From Rebecca billardiae RCC1528 (Eukaryota; Haptophyta), in the NCBI GenBank assembly GCA_965240325.2, contig OZ251233.1, positions 310,001 to 374,000 on the forward strand: a stretch of DNA of 64,000 nt, in the 5' to 3' direction. Shown here piece by piece: positions 25,485 through 34,444 of this stretch (positions within the stretch are counted from its first letter, which is position 1; every line of letters starts with the position of its first letter). Made by a program: the position numbers and the translations under genes. Under the pieces are notes generated by a model. That model was not told where the DNA came from and searched no databases. It saw only the letters and a list, made by a program, of their open reading frames with translations.

Positions 25485-25597
25485 ATGATGGTGTGTATTC
25501 GAGTGTGTAGCCGAAGAACTTCGTACACACTGATGTTCATTTTCGTACACACCTGAGTACACACCAAATGTGCCCATACACACCATTTACACTCCAG
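25485..25597. repeat. Second tacacac/gtgtgta motif cluster
   Basis: Contains gtgtgtattcgagtgtgtag, then cgtacacac (twice), agtacacacc and catacacacc. The left part reads gtgtgta and the right part tacacac, so the cluster is arranged as a loose inverted repeat. With the cluster at 24,476-24,640 it brackets the unassigned 840-bp segment. Confidence 0.65.
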
Positions 25598-25610
25598 TTT
25601 TCACGGCGTG

Positions 25611-25632
25611 CCCCCCGAGTTTTGCCAGAATC
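25611..25632 (+). repeat. Inner inverted repeat, left arm
   Basis: Twenty-two bases (six C, then gagttttgccagaatc) that are the exact reverse complement of 31,361-31,382. On the right this block sits 32 bp from the 28-bp outer block. On the left the separation is 1,135 bp. Confidence 0.8.
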
Positions 25633-25734
25633 TGTAGTTTCCGAGAAGCGCAGCCGTCCGCGAGCGCTGGTTGGCCGGCGGCACACGTCTGATCCCCCTT
25701 AGACAATACTCATCTTGGGCTGTATCAGTGGGCA

Positions 25735-25904
25735 CCAACACCAGCTGATACATACAGCCCGGCTGTGTATCAATGCCACCTGATACAGCCCAGCTGTGTA
25801 TCAATGCCGGCTGATACAGGGCCCTGAGCCGACAGGCTGCACAGCCCCAGCCGCCGCGGTACCGTGTCCATACGTCAGCGCGCCCGGCCCGCCGCCCGGA
25901 CTAC
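25735..25904. repeat. Short ctgatac/gtatcag repeats and start of the C-type region
   Basis: Three related copies of agctgatacatacagcc / gctgtgtatcaatgcc occur within about 90 bp. They share the ctgatac/gtatcag word with the array C unit and may be precursors or decayed edge copies. Confidence 0.5.
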
Positions 25905-26097
25905 CGCCTACTATCCGGACTACAGGCCACCTGTATCACTGTATCACTGTATCTGCCTGTATCACTGATACGGGGGGGGCTCCTCCCGGCCGCGCCGCCG
26001 CGCCGCGCCGCCGTCCACCCGGACTGCCGCCACCCGGACTACAGGCCACCTGTATCACTGTATCACTCTGTATCTGCCTGTATCACTGATACAGGGG
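25905..26097 (+). repeat. Two outlying forward array-C units
   Basis: Two copies of the C core (tgtatcactgtatcact, ctgcctgtatcactgatac) with the preceding cggactacaggccacctg, separated by a diverged GC-rich spacer. They lie about 900 bp left of the main array. Confidence 0.8.
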
Positions 26098-26302
26098 GGC
26101 TCCTCGGCCGGCTGACGACCGTCGGGCCGCGCAGCGTCGCCCACTGGGCGCGCCGCCCGCCCGCCGCGCCGGATGCCCGGACTGCCGCCGCCACCCGCCC
26201 CCGGGCTTGGCACCGGACTTCAGAGTCCGGGCGACAGAAGTCCGTTCCGGGGCCGCGGCGGGCGTGCGGAGCCGGCGCGGTGGCCGGGACGGGAGCCCCC
26301 CG
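26098..26302. other. GC-rich spacer between oppositely oriented C units
   Basis: About 200 bp of non-repeated GC-rich sequence (ggctgacgaccgtcgggccg to tggccgggacgggagccccc). No gene is seen. Confidence 0.4.
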
Positions 26303-26352
26303 CCGTATCAGTGATACAGGCAGATACAGTGATACAGTGATACAGCGGCAGC
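26303..26352 (-). repeat. Inverted array-C unit
   Basis: ccgtatcagtgatacaggc followed by agatacagtgatacagtg is the reverse complement of the C core. With the unit ending at 26,097 it forms an inverted pair about 200 bp apart. It is the only inverted C unit seen. Confidence 0.85.
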
Positions 26353-26974
26353 GGGTTTCAAAACGGCCGGGCGATTCGCGGCCGGGCCCGACGACCCCCA
26401 CTCTCGCGCGATGGCCAGGCGCGCGTCTTCGCAGCTCGTGTGGGCGTGAGTGCCGGGCCGCGTCAGGGCGCGCTGGAGCCGTGGCGTGATGGAGACGTGG
26501 CGCCCGTGCGCTGTTCTGCGAGCCGCACCGCGACAGCCAGGCATCGCTGCAGTTGTCGCCACGCACGCTCGCGGCGGCCGCTGACGGCACGGCAGCCGCC
26601 GCCGGCCGTGCCGCGCCAATGACTGACTGGCACGCGCCCTGCGGGCCGAGCGCGCAGGCGAGAGCCGGCACCGTGCCTGCTGGCCGCCGCCGTGTCTGAT
26701 CACCGCCCGTGCCCTCGCCGGCAGCGCGCGTGCGGCGCTGCGTATGCTGCGGCGCACAACGGCTCGCCAGCCAGCTCGGCCGGTCAGGGCCTCGTGCCGT
26801 GTCGCCCCCCGCCCCGCCCCCCCCCGTCTTGCTCACCGTTGACTGATCATCCGCGGCACGCAGGCGAGCCAACTTCACCACCGTCGGGGCCGGGAACTCC
26901 CTGTTCAGGCCGCCGCAATCGTCCCTGTCCGCGCCCGGACTGCTGCCGCCGGCACTCGCCGGCACACGCCCAGA
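26353..26974. other. Non-repetitive GC-rich segment inside the element
   Basis: About 620 bp separating the inverted C unit from the main C array. Open frames exist on both strands (for example minus 26,063-26,965, which also crosses repeat units), but they have arginine/alanine-rich composition and no recognisable domain. I do not call a gene. Confidence 0.4.
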
Positions 26975-29900
26975 CTCCAGACTGCCACCACCCGGACTAC
27001 CAGGCCACCTGCTGTATCACTGTATCACTGTATCTGCCTGTATCACTGATACGGGGGGCCTCCTTGCCAAGCCGCCACCGCGCGCGCCGCCGTCCGCTCC
27101 CGGACTGCCGCCATCCGGACTACAGGCCAGGCCCGTGTATCACTGTATCACTGTATCTGCCTGTATCACTGATACGGGGGGCCTCCTTGCCAGCTGCCGC
27201 GCCGCGCGCGCCGCCGTCCGCTCCCGGACTGCCGCCACCCGGACTACAGGCCAGGCCAGTGTAGTATCACTGTATCACTGTATCTGCCTGTATCACTGAT
27301 ACGGGGGGCCTCCTTGCCAGCTGCCGCGCCGCGCGCGCCGCCGTCCGCTCCCGGACTGCCGCCACCCGGACTACAGGCCAGGCCAGTGTAGTATCACTGT
27401 ATCACTGTATCTGCCTGTATCACTGATACGGGGGGGCTCCTTGCCAGCTGCCGCGCCGCGCGCGCCGCCGTCCGCTCCCGGACTGCCGCCACCCGGACTA
27501 CAGGCCAGGCCAGTGTAGTATCACTGTATCACTGTATCTGCCTGTATCACTGATACGGGGGGCCTCCTTGCCAGCTGCCGCGCCGCGCGCGCCGCCGTCC
27601 GCTCCCGGAGTCCCGGACTGCCACCATCCGGACCACAGCAGGCCTCCTGTATCACTGTATCACTGTATCTGCCTGTATCACTGATACGGAGGGCCCTCCT
27701 TGCCAAGCCGCCTCCGCGCGCGCCGCCGTCCGCTCCCGGACTGCCCGCCATCAGGACTACAGGCCAGGCCCGTGTATCACTGTATCACTGTATCTGCCTG
27801 TATCACTGATACGGGGGGCCTCCTTGCCAAGCCGCCACCGCGCGCGCCGCCGTCCGCTCCCGGACTGCCGCCATCCGGACTACAAGCCAGGCCAGTGTAG
27901 TATCACTGTATCACTGTATCTGCCTGTATCACTGATACGGGGGGCCTCCTTGCCAGCTGCCGCGCCGCGCGCGCCGCCGTCCGCTTCCGGACTGCCACCA
28001 TCCGGACCACAGCAGGCCTCCTGTATCACTGTATCACTGTATCTGCCTGTATCACTGATACGGAGGGCCCTCCTTGCCAAGCCGCCTCCGCGCGCGCCGC
28101 CGTCCGCTCCCGGACTGCCGCCATCCGGACTACAGGCCAGGCCAGTGTAGTATCACTGTATCACTGTATCTGCCTGTATCACTGATACGGGGGGCCTCCT
28201 TGCCAGCTGCCGCGCCGCGCGCGCCGCCGTCCGCTTCCGGACTGCCACCATCCGGACCACAGCAGGCCTCCTGTATCACTGTATCACTGTATCTGCCTGT
28301 ATCACTGATACGGAGGGCCCTCCTTGCCAAGCCGCCTCCGCGCGCGCCGCCGTCCGCTCCCGGACTGCCGCCATCCGGACTACAGGCCAGGCCCGTGTAT
28401 CACTGTATCACTGTATCTGCCTGTATCACTGATACGGGGGGCCTCCTTGCCAAGCCGCCGCCGCGCGCGCCGCAGTCCGCTCCCGGACTGCCGCCACCCG
28501 GACCACAGCAGGCCTCCTGTATCACTGTATCACTGTATCTGCCTGTATCACTGATACGGGGGGCCTCCTTGCCAGCTGCCGCGCCGCGCGCGCCGCCGTC
28601 CGCTCCCAGACTGCCGCCATCCGGACTACAGGCCAGGCCCGTGTATCACTGTATCACTGTATCTGCCTGTATCACTGATACGGGGGGCCTCCGCGCCGCG
28701 CGCGCCGCCGTCCGCTCCCGGACTACCGCCATCCGGACTAAAGCAGGCCTCCTGTATCACTGTATCACTGTATCTGCCTGTATCACTGATACGGGGGGCC
28801 CTCCTTGCCGAGCCGCCGCCGCGCGCGCCGCCGTCCGCTCCCGGACTGTCGCCATCCGACTACAGGCCAGGCCGTGTATCACTGTATCACTGTATCTGCC
28901 TGTATCACTGATACGGGGGGGCCTCCTTGCCAAGCCGCCTCCGCGCGCGCCGCCGTCCGCTCCCGGACTGTCGCCATCCGGGCTACAGGCCAGGCCCGTG
29001 TATCACTGTATCACTGTATCTGCCTGTATCACTGATACGGGGGGCCTCCTTGCCAAGCCGCCTCCGCGCGCGCCGCCGTCCGCTCCCGGACTGCCGCCAT
29101 CCGGACTACAGGCCAGGCCCGTGTATCACTGTATCACGCACTGTATCTGCCTGTATCACTGATACGGGGGGCCTCCTTGCCAGCTGCCGCGCCGCGCGCG
29201 CCGCCGTCTGCTCCCGGACTACCGCCATCCGGACTAAAGCAGGCCTCCTGTATCACTGTATCACTGTATCTGCCTGTATCACTGATACGGGGGGCCTCCT
29301 TGCCAGCTGCCGCGCCGCGCGCGCCGCCGTCCGCTCCCGGACTGCCGCCATCCGGACTACAGGCCAGGCCCGTGTATCACTGTATCACTGTATCTGCCTG
29401 TATCACTGATACGGGGGGGCTCCTTGCCAGCTGCCGCGCCGCGCGCGCCGCCGTCCGCTCCCGGACTGCCGCCATCCGGACTACAGGCCAGGCCAGTGTA
29501 TCACTGTATCACTGTATCTGCCTGTATTACTACTGATACGGGGGGCCTCCTTGCCAGCTGCCGCGCCGCGCGCGCCGCCGTCCGCTCCCGGACTGCCGCC
29601 ATCCGGACTACAGGCCAGGCCCGTGTATCACTGTATCACTGTATCTGCCTGTATCACTGATACGGGGGGCCTCCTTGCCAAGCCGCCTCCGCGCGCGCCG
29701 CCGTCCGCTCCCGGACTGCCGCCATCCGGACTACAGGCCAGGCCCGTGTATCACTGTATCACTGTATCTGCCTGTATCACTGATACGGGGGGGCCTCCTT
29801 GCCAAGCCGCCTCCGCGCGCGCCGCCGTCCGCTCCCGGACTGTCGCCATCCGGACTACAGGCCAGGCCCGTGTATCACTGTATCACTGTATCTGCCTGTA

Positions 29901-31035
29901 TCACTGATACGGGGGGCCTCCTTGCCAAGCCGCCTCCGCGCGCGCCGCCGTCCGCTCCCGGACTGCCGCCATCCGGACTACAGGCCAGGCCCGTGTATCA
30001 CTGTATCACTGTATCTGCCTGTATTACTACTGATACGGGGGGCCTCCTTGCCAGCTGCCGCGCCGCGCGCGCCGCCGTCCGCTCCCGGACTGCCGCCATC
30101 CGGACTACAGGCCAGGCCCGTGTATCACTGTATCACTGTATCTGCCTGTATCACTGATACGGGGGGCCTCCTTGCCAAGCCGCCTCCGCGCGCGCCGCCG
30201 TCCGCTCCCGGACTGCCGCCATCCGGACTACAGGCCAGGCCCGTGTATCACTGTATCACTGTATCTGCCTGTATCACTGATACGGGGGGGGCTCCTTGCC
30301 AAGCCGCCTCCGCGCGCGCCGCCGTCCGCTCCCGGACTGTCGCCATCCGGACTACAGGCCAGGCCCGTGTATCACTGTATCACTGTATCTGCCTGTATCA
30401 CTGATACGGGGGGCCTCCTTGCCAAGCCGCCACCGCGCGCGCCGCCGTCCGCTCCCGGACTGCCGCCATCCGGACTACAGGCCAGGCCCGTGTATCACTG
30501 TATCACTGTATCTGCCTGTATCACTGATACGGGGGGCCTCCTTGCCAAGCCGCCACCGCGCGCGCCGCCGTCCGCTCCCGGACTGCCGCCATCCGGACTA
30601 CAGGCCAGGCCCGTGTATCACTGTATCACTGTATCTGCCTGTATCACTGATACGGGGGGCCTCCTTGCCAGCTGCCGCGCCGCGCGCGCCGCCGTCTGCT
30701 CCCGGACTACCGCCATCCGGACTAAAGCACTAAGCAGGCCTCCTGTATCACTGTATCACTGTATCTGCCTGTATCACTGATACGGGGGGCCTCCTTGCCA
30801 GCTGCCGCGCCGCGCGCGCCGCCGTCCGCTTCCGGACTGCCGCCATCCGGACTACAGGCCAGGCCCGTGTATCACTGTATCACTGTATCTGCCTGTATCA
30901 CTGATACGGGGGGGCCTCCTTGCCAAGCCGCCTCCGCGCGCGCCGCCGTCCGCTCCCGGACTGCCGCCATCCGGACTACAGGCCAGGCCCGTGTATCACT
31001 GTATCACTGTATCTGCCTGTATCACTGACACGGGG
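26975..31035 (+). repeat. Satellite array C, about 33 units of 123-127 bp
   Basis: Head-to-tail units with an AT-richer core (tgtatcac twice, then ctgcctgtatcactgatac), a G run, cctccttgcca, a short variable GC block (agccgcctccgcgcgc or gctgccgcgccgcgcgc), gccgtccgctcccggactgc, and atccggactacaggccaggc. Measured spacings include 123 and 127 bp. Two spacer variants alternate irregularly. The core contains GTATCA-c-TGATAC, a 6-bp hairpin with a one-base loop. The array ends in a run of 13 G at 31,032-31,044. Confidence 0.95.
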
Positions 31036-31290
31036 GGGGGGGGGCTCCTCCCGGCCGCGCCGCTGGCCGCCGCACGACCGGCGCGCGGCGGCTGCGCCGC
31101 AGCCACGCGGCGCCTGTCTACTCCTGTCTTCTTCAGGCGGTATCAGATCCACTCTCGTCGTACTGGACGGATCGCTGTCGTTGCGTATGGATATCTATAC
31201 GAGTCGGCACGCATCATTGCGCATAGGTCACAACCACCGCTCCAGGTACCTTCCGGAAGTGTCCCTACAGATGGGTAAAAGACCGCTCAG

Positions 31291-31352
31291 CCAGGAATCT
31301 AAGGTGCCCCCGCTCTAGGTGCCCCTAGAGCGTGGTGGGGGAGGCTTCCTGG
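31291..31352. other. Long stem-loop near the right end of the element
   Basis: Outer arms ccaggaa and ttcctgg enclose a C-rich/G-rich match and an inner perfect 9-bp stem, cgctctagg (31,311-31,319) and cctagagcg (31,324-31,332), with a four-base loop. It lies just inside the inner inverted repeat of the element. Confidence 0.6.
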
Positions 31353-31360
31353 ACACCCCT

Positions 31361-31382
31361 GATTCTGGCAAAACTCGGGGGG
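31361..31382 (-). repeat. Inner inverted repeat, right arm
   Basis: Exact reverse complement of 25,611-25,632 (gattctggcaaaactc followed by six G). Confidence 0.8.
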
Positions 31383-31414
31383 CGCACCACACTGTGAACA
31401 CAGTGTGTAAGCAA

Positions 31415-31469
31415 ATAACTGAATACACTCGTCAAAAATAACGTACTGATGAATTTGGTCGTGGGGTCC
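31415..31469 (-). repeat. Right terminal inverted repeat
   Basis: 31,415-31,442 is an exact reverse complement of 24,448-24,475. The terminal part, read inward, begins GGACCCCACGACCAAA. Confidence 0.75.
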
Positions 31470-31478
31470 ATTAAATTC
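31470..31478 (+). repeat. Candidate 9-bp target-site duplication, right copy
   Basis: ATTAAATTC in the same orientation as 24,419-24,427, abutting the right terminal repeat. Confidence 0.6.
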
Positions 31479-31602
31479 AGGCGGCGGCCCAGTTAGTGCC
31501 AGGCGCTTGGTGCCAGCGGCAGCACCCGTCGGCTGCATGCTGTCAACTAACTTACGACTAACTATAAGCTAGCAGCGTAATACCGAAAAATGCTACCTGT
31601 AG

Positions 31603-33042
31603 TCATAGTGCGTAGTTCGCTTCGTGACGAAGCGTCAAGCTCGTCACCGCCTCGGCGCCTGGATGATGATGTTCCGTGCGAACCGGCGCCTCAGCCGGGC
31701 TGGCGGCAGCGCTTGCGCCGCTATTGCCATCCGCTCCATGCGGCTCACCTGCCCGCGGCACGTGCTTGCCAGCGGCGCGTGCGTGGGGGATAAGCTCGGC
31801 CGTGCTCCGCGCGCTGTCGTCGTCACTTGCGCCGCGCGCGCGGTCCGGGCCCCGCCCGCCGGCCGAGGCCAGGCCTGAGGCCAGGTCTGACTCTGCCGCC
31901 TCCGCCAGCTGCACCGCGCCGATGGGTCCGTCGCGCTGGCCGCGCCGCGCCTCGACGCGCCGCTCGCGCCGGCGCGACGCAGCGAGGGTGAGCGCGCACC
32001 CCGCCAGCACCACCGGCCCCCCCACGGCCGTCCACGCGCCAGGCACGCCCGAGACGCCCATCAGCCAGCCAATCAGAGACGAGGTGAGCGGCTCACCTGC
32101 GGGCGGCGCGCGGCGCGGCGCGGGCAGGCGCGGCGCGGGCGTGAGCCGACCAGCCGGCGGCAGCGCCCCGCCCCGCCGCGTCCGCGCGCGTGCCGCACCG
32201 AGGAAGACGAGCGAGAGCACGAGCGGGTCGATGTAGCGCACGCACAGGTTGATCACCGTGTGCCCGCAGATCCCCGGGCCGAGCGCGAGGTACAGCGAGG
32301 GGAGCGCCCACTGCGCGCTGGCCCAGCCGAGGAGGAGCGGCGGGGCGCGCGGCGAGAGCGGGGCCGGGGCCTCGAAGAGCGCCGACGCCACCGCGAGCGA
32401 CGCCGCCGAGAGGCCGAACACCGGCACGACGTACACGGTGGTCGGCAGCCACTGCCGCACCGATCGGCCAATCACAATGTAGCAGCAGAACGCGAGCGCG
32501 CCGCCGAGCGCGGCGAGGTCGCCGAGCAGCCGGACCTGCTCGACGCGGCCGGCACGCGTGGGGATCGGCGCGTCGTCCACCGCGACGCCGCCCACCATCG
32601 CCAGCGCCAGCCCGCCGAAGCCCAGCGCCACGCCCACGAGCTCGCCCGCGTCGATCGGCAGCCGCAGCGCGCACCGGCCGAGCGCAATCCAGATGGGGTT
32701 GGAGCAGACGAGCAGCACGGAGTGCGTGAGCGTGGTGGCGTCGATCGACCAGATCCACAGCCCAAAGTGCGCGCCGAGGCTGATCCCCGACAGCGCGAGC
32801 CTCAGCAGCGCGCTCGGCGTGCGCAGCCGCGCGCGCGCCTCGGGCTCGAGCGTCCTGAGCTCGTGCGCGAGGAGCGGGAGGAGCGCGGCGGTGGTGAGCT
32901 GCTGGCGCCAGCTCGCGCGCGCGAATGGCGGGACGGCGTCCATCAGCCGCAGCACGGGCGCCGCCGAGCTCACCGCCAGCAGGGAGAGCAGCGGCAGGGC
33001 ATAGGCCCACCATGGAGGCGGCTCACGATCGCCCGCCGCCAT
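31603..33042 (-). CDS. EamA-type drug/metabolite transporter (two exons)
   Basis: Predicted 445-residue integral membrane transporter of the DMT superfamily; the substrate cannot be read from sequence. Exons: 33042-32199 and 32096-31603. The intron (32,097-32,198, 102 nt, GTGCGG...CGCAG) is assigned because removal joins LVFLG directly to EPLTSSLIGWLMG, the conserved start of the last EamA helices. It is a multiple of three with no stop, so retention would add 34 arginine/proline-rich residues between two helices. The protein shows about ten hydrophobic segments in two EamA-like halves, starting near PPWWAYALPLLSLL. A hydrophilic tail of roughly 120 residues follows (alanine-, glycine- and charge-rich). 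The start at 33,042 is the first ATG of the open frame, directly before the first membrane segment. It is divergent from the sulfotransferase fusion gene. Family is confident; the tail end is less certain. Confidence 0.82.
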   Translation of the reverse strand: MAAGDREPPPWWAYALPLLSLLAVSSAAPVLRLMDAVPPFARASWRQQLTTAALLPLLAHELRTLEPEARARLRTPSALLRLALSGISLGAHFGLWIWSIDATTLTHSVLLVCSNPIWIALGRCALRLPIDAGELVGVALGFGGLALAMVGGVAVDDAPIPTRAGRVEQVRLLGDLAALGGALAFCCYIVIGRSVRQWLPTTVYVVPVFGLSAASLAVASALFEAPAPLSPRAPPLLLGWASAQWALPSLYLALGPGICGHTVINLCVRYIDPLVLSLVFLGAARARTRRGGALPPAGRLTPAPRLPAPRRAPPAGEPLTSSLIGWLMGVSGVPGAWTAVGGPVVLAGCALTLAASRRRERRVEARRGQRDGPIGAVQLAEAAESDLASGLASAGGRGPDRARGASDDDSARSTAELIPHARAAGKHVPRAGEPHGADGNSGASAAASPAEAPVRTEHHHPGAEAVTSLTLRHEANYAL

Positions 33043-33187
33043 GCTGATTCGCCGGTCAGGCGGTCAGCAGCCACCCGTTCCACGGCGTGTTGTTCCGCCT
33101 CCAGGCGCCCCGCACCCGGCTCCTGGCGGCAGGATGGCGATCAAGTGGCGCGTGGCCGACGTGCGGCCCGAGATATACGTGACTTGG

Positions 33188-33540
33188 GCGCCGCGCGCCG
33201 CGCTGGCGGGGCGGCCGGGACCCATGCGCGCCTTCGAACCCCCGGCGCCCGCGTGCTCATCGGCTTCCTCCGCCTGCGAGTAGCCCACGACCGCGCCCGC
33301 CGCGCTCTTTGAGTGGGTTGACCGCGCCCGAGCCTGCTCGCCGCCGAGCGCAGGGATGAGTTGAGCACGGCGCGAGGTGGCGATGGCGGTCGGGCGATCG
33401 CATGAGCCCATTTGGGCCCCATCTGCCACGGCGCGACCGCTTCAGCATGCGTATGTGACCCCACATGTCATGGTTGTCTCATGTCGGGTAGCAGGTGAGC
33501 ACTGTCGGCCAGCATGTCCGCGCGCGCGCGCGCGCTCGCG
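33188..33540 (+). repeat. Large inverted repeat, left arm
   Basis: About 350 bp matching the reverse complement of 33,834-34,169. Corresponding positions sum to 67,357 over the outer 250 bp (for example gagtgggttgaccgcg at 33,311 against its complement ending at 34,046), so there are no indels there. An indel of about 7 bp follows near 33,475. Mismatches are few. Confidence 0.9.
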
Positions 33541-33833
33541 CAAGGCTATACGGGTCGGATGCCGCTCCGTGGCGTCTCGTGATGTCTGCACTACGCAAAC
33601 TGGCTGGCACGATTGGTCCGCATCTGTAGTTATGCGACGCCTGCCGTGTTCGCGACGAGAAGTCAAGCAAGTTCTTCTGGCGACCAGAGTTGCCGTCAGC
33701 ATTGACGCACGTTGCGAGCTGGCAGAGCAGTGAAGGTCATGCCCTTGCTGGCCCACGCTGGGCAATACACGGTAATCAGCATGTCCTGATGCCAACTGTG
33801 ATGTGTTTCCGACCCGTCTGGCCCTGCACAGGC

Positions 33834-34169
33834 GCGGCGCGCGCGGACACGCTGGCCGACAGTGCTCGCCCGCTACCCGACATCCATGACAAGTGGGGTC
33901 ACATACGCATTCTGAAGCGGTCGCGCCGTGGCAGATGGGGCCCAAATGGGCTCATGCGATCGCCCGACCGCCATCGCCGCCTCGCGCCGTGCTCAACTCA
34001 TCCCTGCGCTCGGCGGCGAGCAGGCTCGGGCGCGGTCAACCCACTCAAAGAGCGCGGCGGGCGCGGTCGTGGGCTACTCGCAGGCGGAGGAAGCCGATGA
34101 GCACGCGGGCGCCGGGGGTTCGAAGGCGCGCGTGGGTCCCGGCCACCCCGCCAGCGCGGCGCGCGGCGC
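33834..34169 (-). repeat. Large inverted repeat, right arm
   Basis: Reverse-complement partner of 33,188-33,540. The roughly 290-bp spacer between the arms is not repeated. No short direct repeats were found flanking the pair, so a foldback transposon is not proven; an inverted duplication of a regulatory segment is equally possible. Confidence 0.9.
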
Positions 34170-34274
34170 AAACAGCAACTCCTCGACAGCAGAGCGCGTG
34201 GATCGCCGCGACGTCGACGTCGCCCGCCCGCCCCCGCCCCCTCTCAACGGCCGCGGCCCCGCGTGCGCCCACTG

Positions 34275-34325
34275 TGGTCCGGGAGCTCATGAGGTCGTGT
34301 CACGACCTCATGAGCTCCCGGACCA
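34275..34325. repeat. Perfect 51-bp palindrome
   Basis: The two 25-bp arms (34,275-34,299 and 34,301-34,325) are exact reverse complements around a single central T. They read tggtccgggagctcatgagg onward. It sits about 120 bp upstream of the sulfotransferase fusion start codon. Confidence 0.97.
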
Positions 34326-34444
34326 TGTCCGAACTAATCGCCCTTCTGGAACGGGTGGGGAGTCGCCCGGCCGCCCGCCCGGGCCCGGCAAGGCGGGCCC
34401 TCCGTTGGCCGGCCTGCTGCTCGGCGCCATCCCCATCAGGCCAT

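Larger units (their letters stand above)
24428..31469. mobile_element. Putative 7.04-kb terminal-inverted-repeat transposon carrying a satellite
   Basis: The ends are inverted relative to each other. Both begin GGA, then share cgaccaaa and a perfect 28-bp block (24,448-24,475 and 31,415-31,442). A second perfect 22-bp inverted pair lies inside (25,611-25,632 and 31,361-31,382). A 9-bp direct repeat ATTAAATTC flanks the whole unit. Terminal repeats with a 9-bp duplication fit Mutator-like (MULE) elements, but I see no transposase, so the element would be non-autonomous. Most of the interior is satellite array C. The left end differs from the right in having about 1.1 kb of extra DNA between its outer and inner repeats. 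The element boundary is well supported by the coincidence of several paired signals; the superfamily assignment is inference. Confidence 0.65.
33043..34444. promoter_or_regulatory. 1.4-kb divergent intergenic region with inverted duplication
   Basis: Separates the start codons of the transporter (minus) and the sulfotransferase fusion (plus), so both promoters should lie here. It contains a large inverted repeat (33,188-33,540 and 33,834-34,169) and a 51-bp perfect palindrome (34,275-34,325). No core promoter motif is obvious. Confidence 0.5.

Noticed and set aside
26063-26965. 300-codon minus frame within the element
   Set aside because: It runs through repeat units as well as single-copy sequence and has no recognisable domain.
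27824-31028. Open frames encoding ITVSLYLPVS-like repeats in array C
   Set aside because: They are translations of the gtatcactgtatcactg core. Frame is lost with each 123-127-bp length change.
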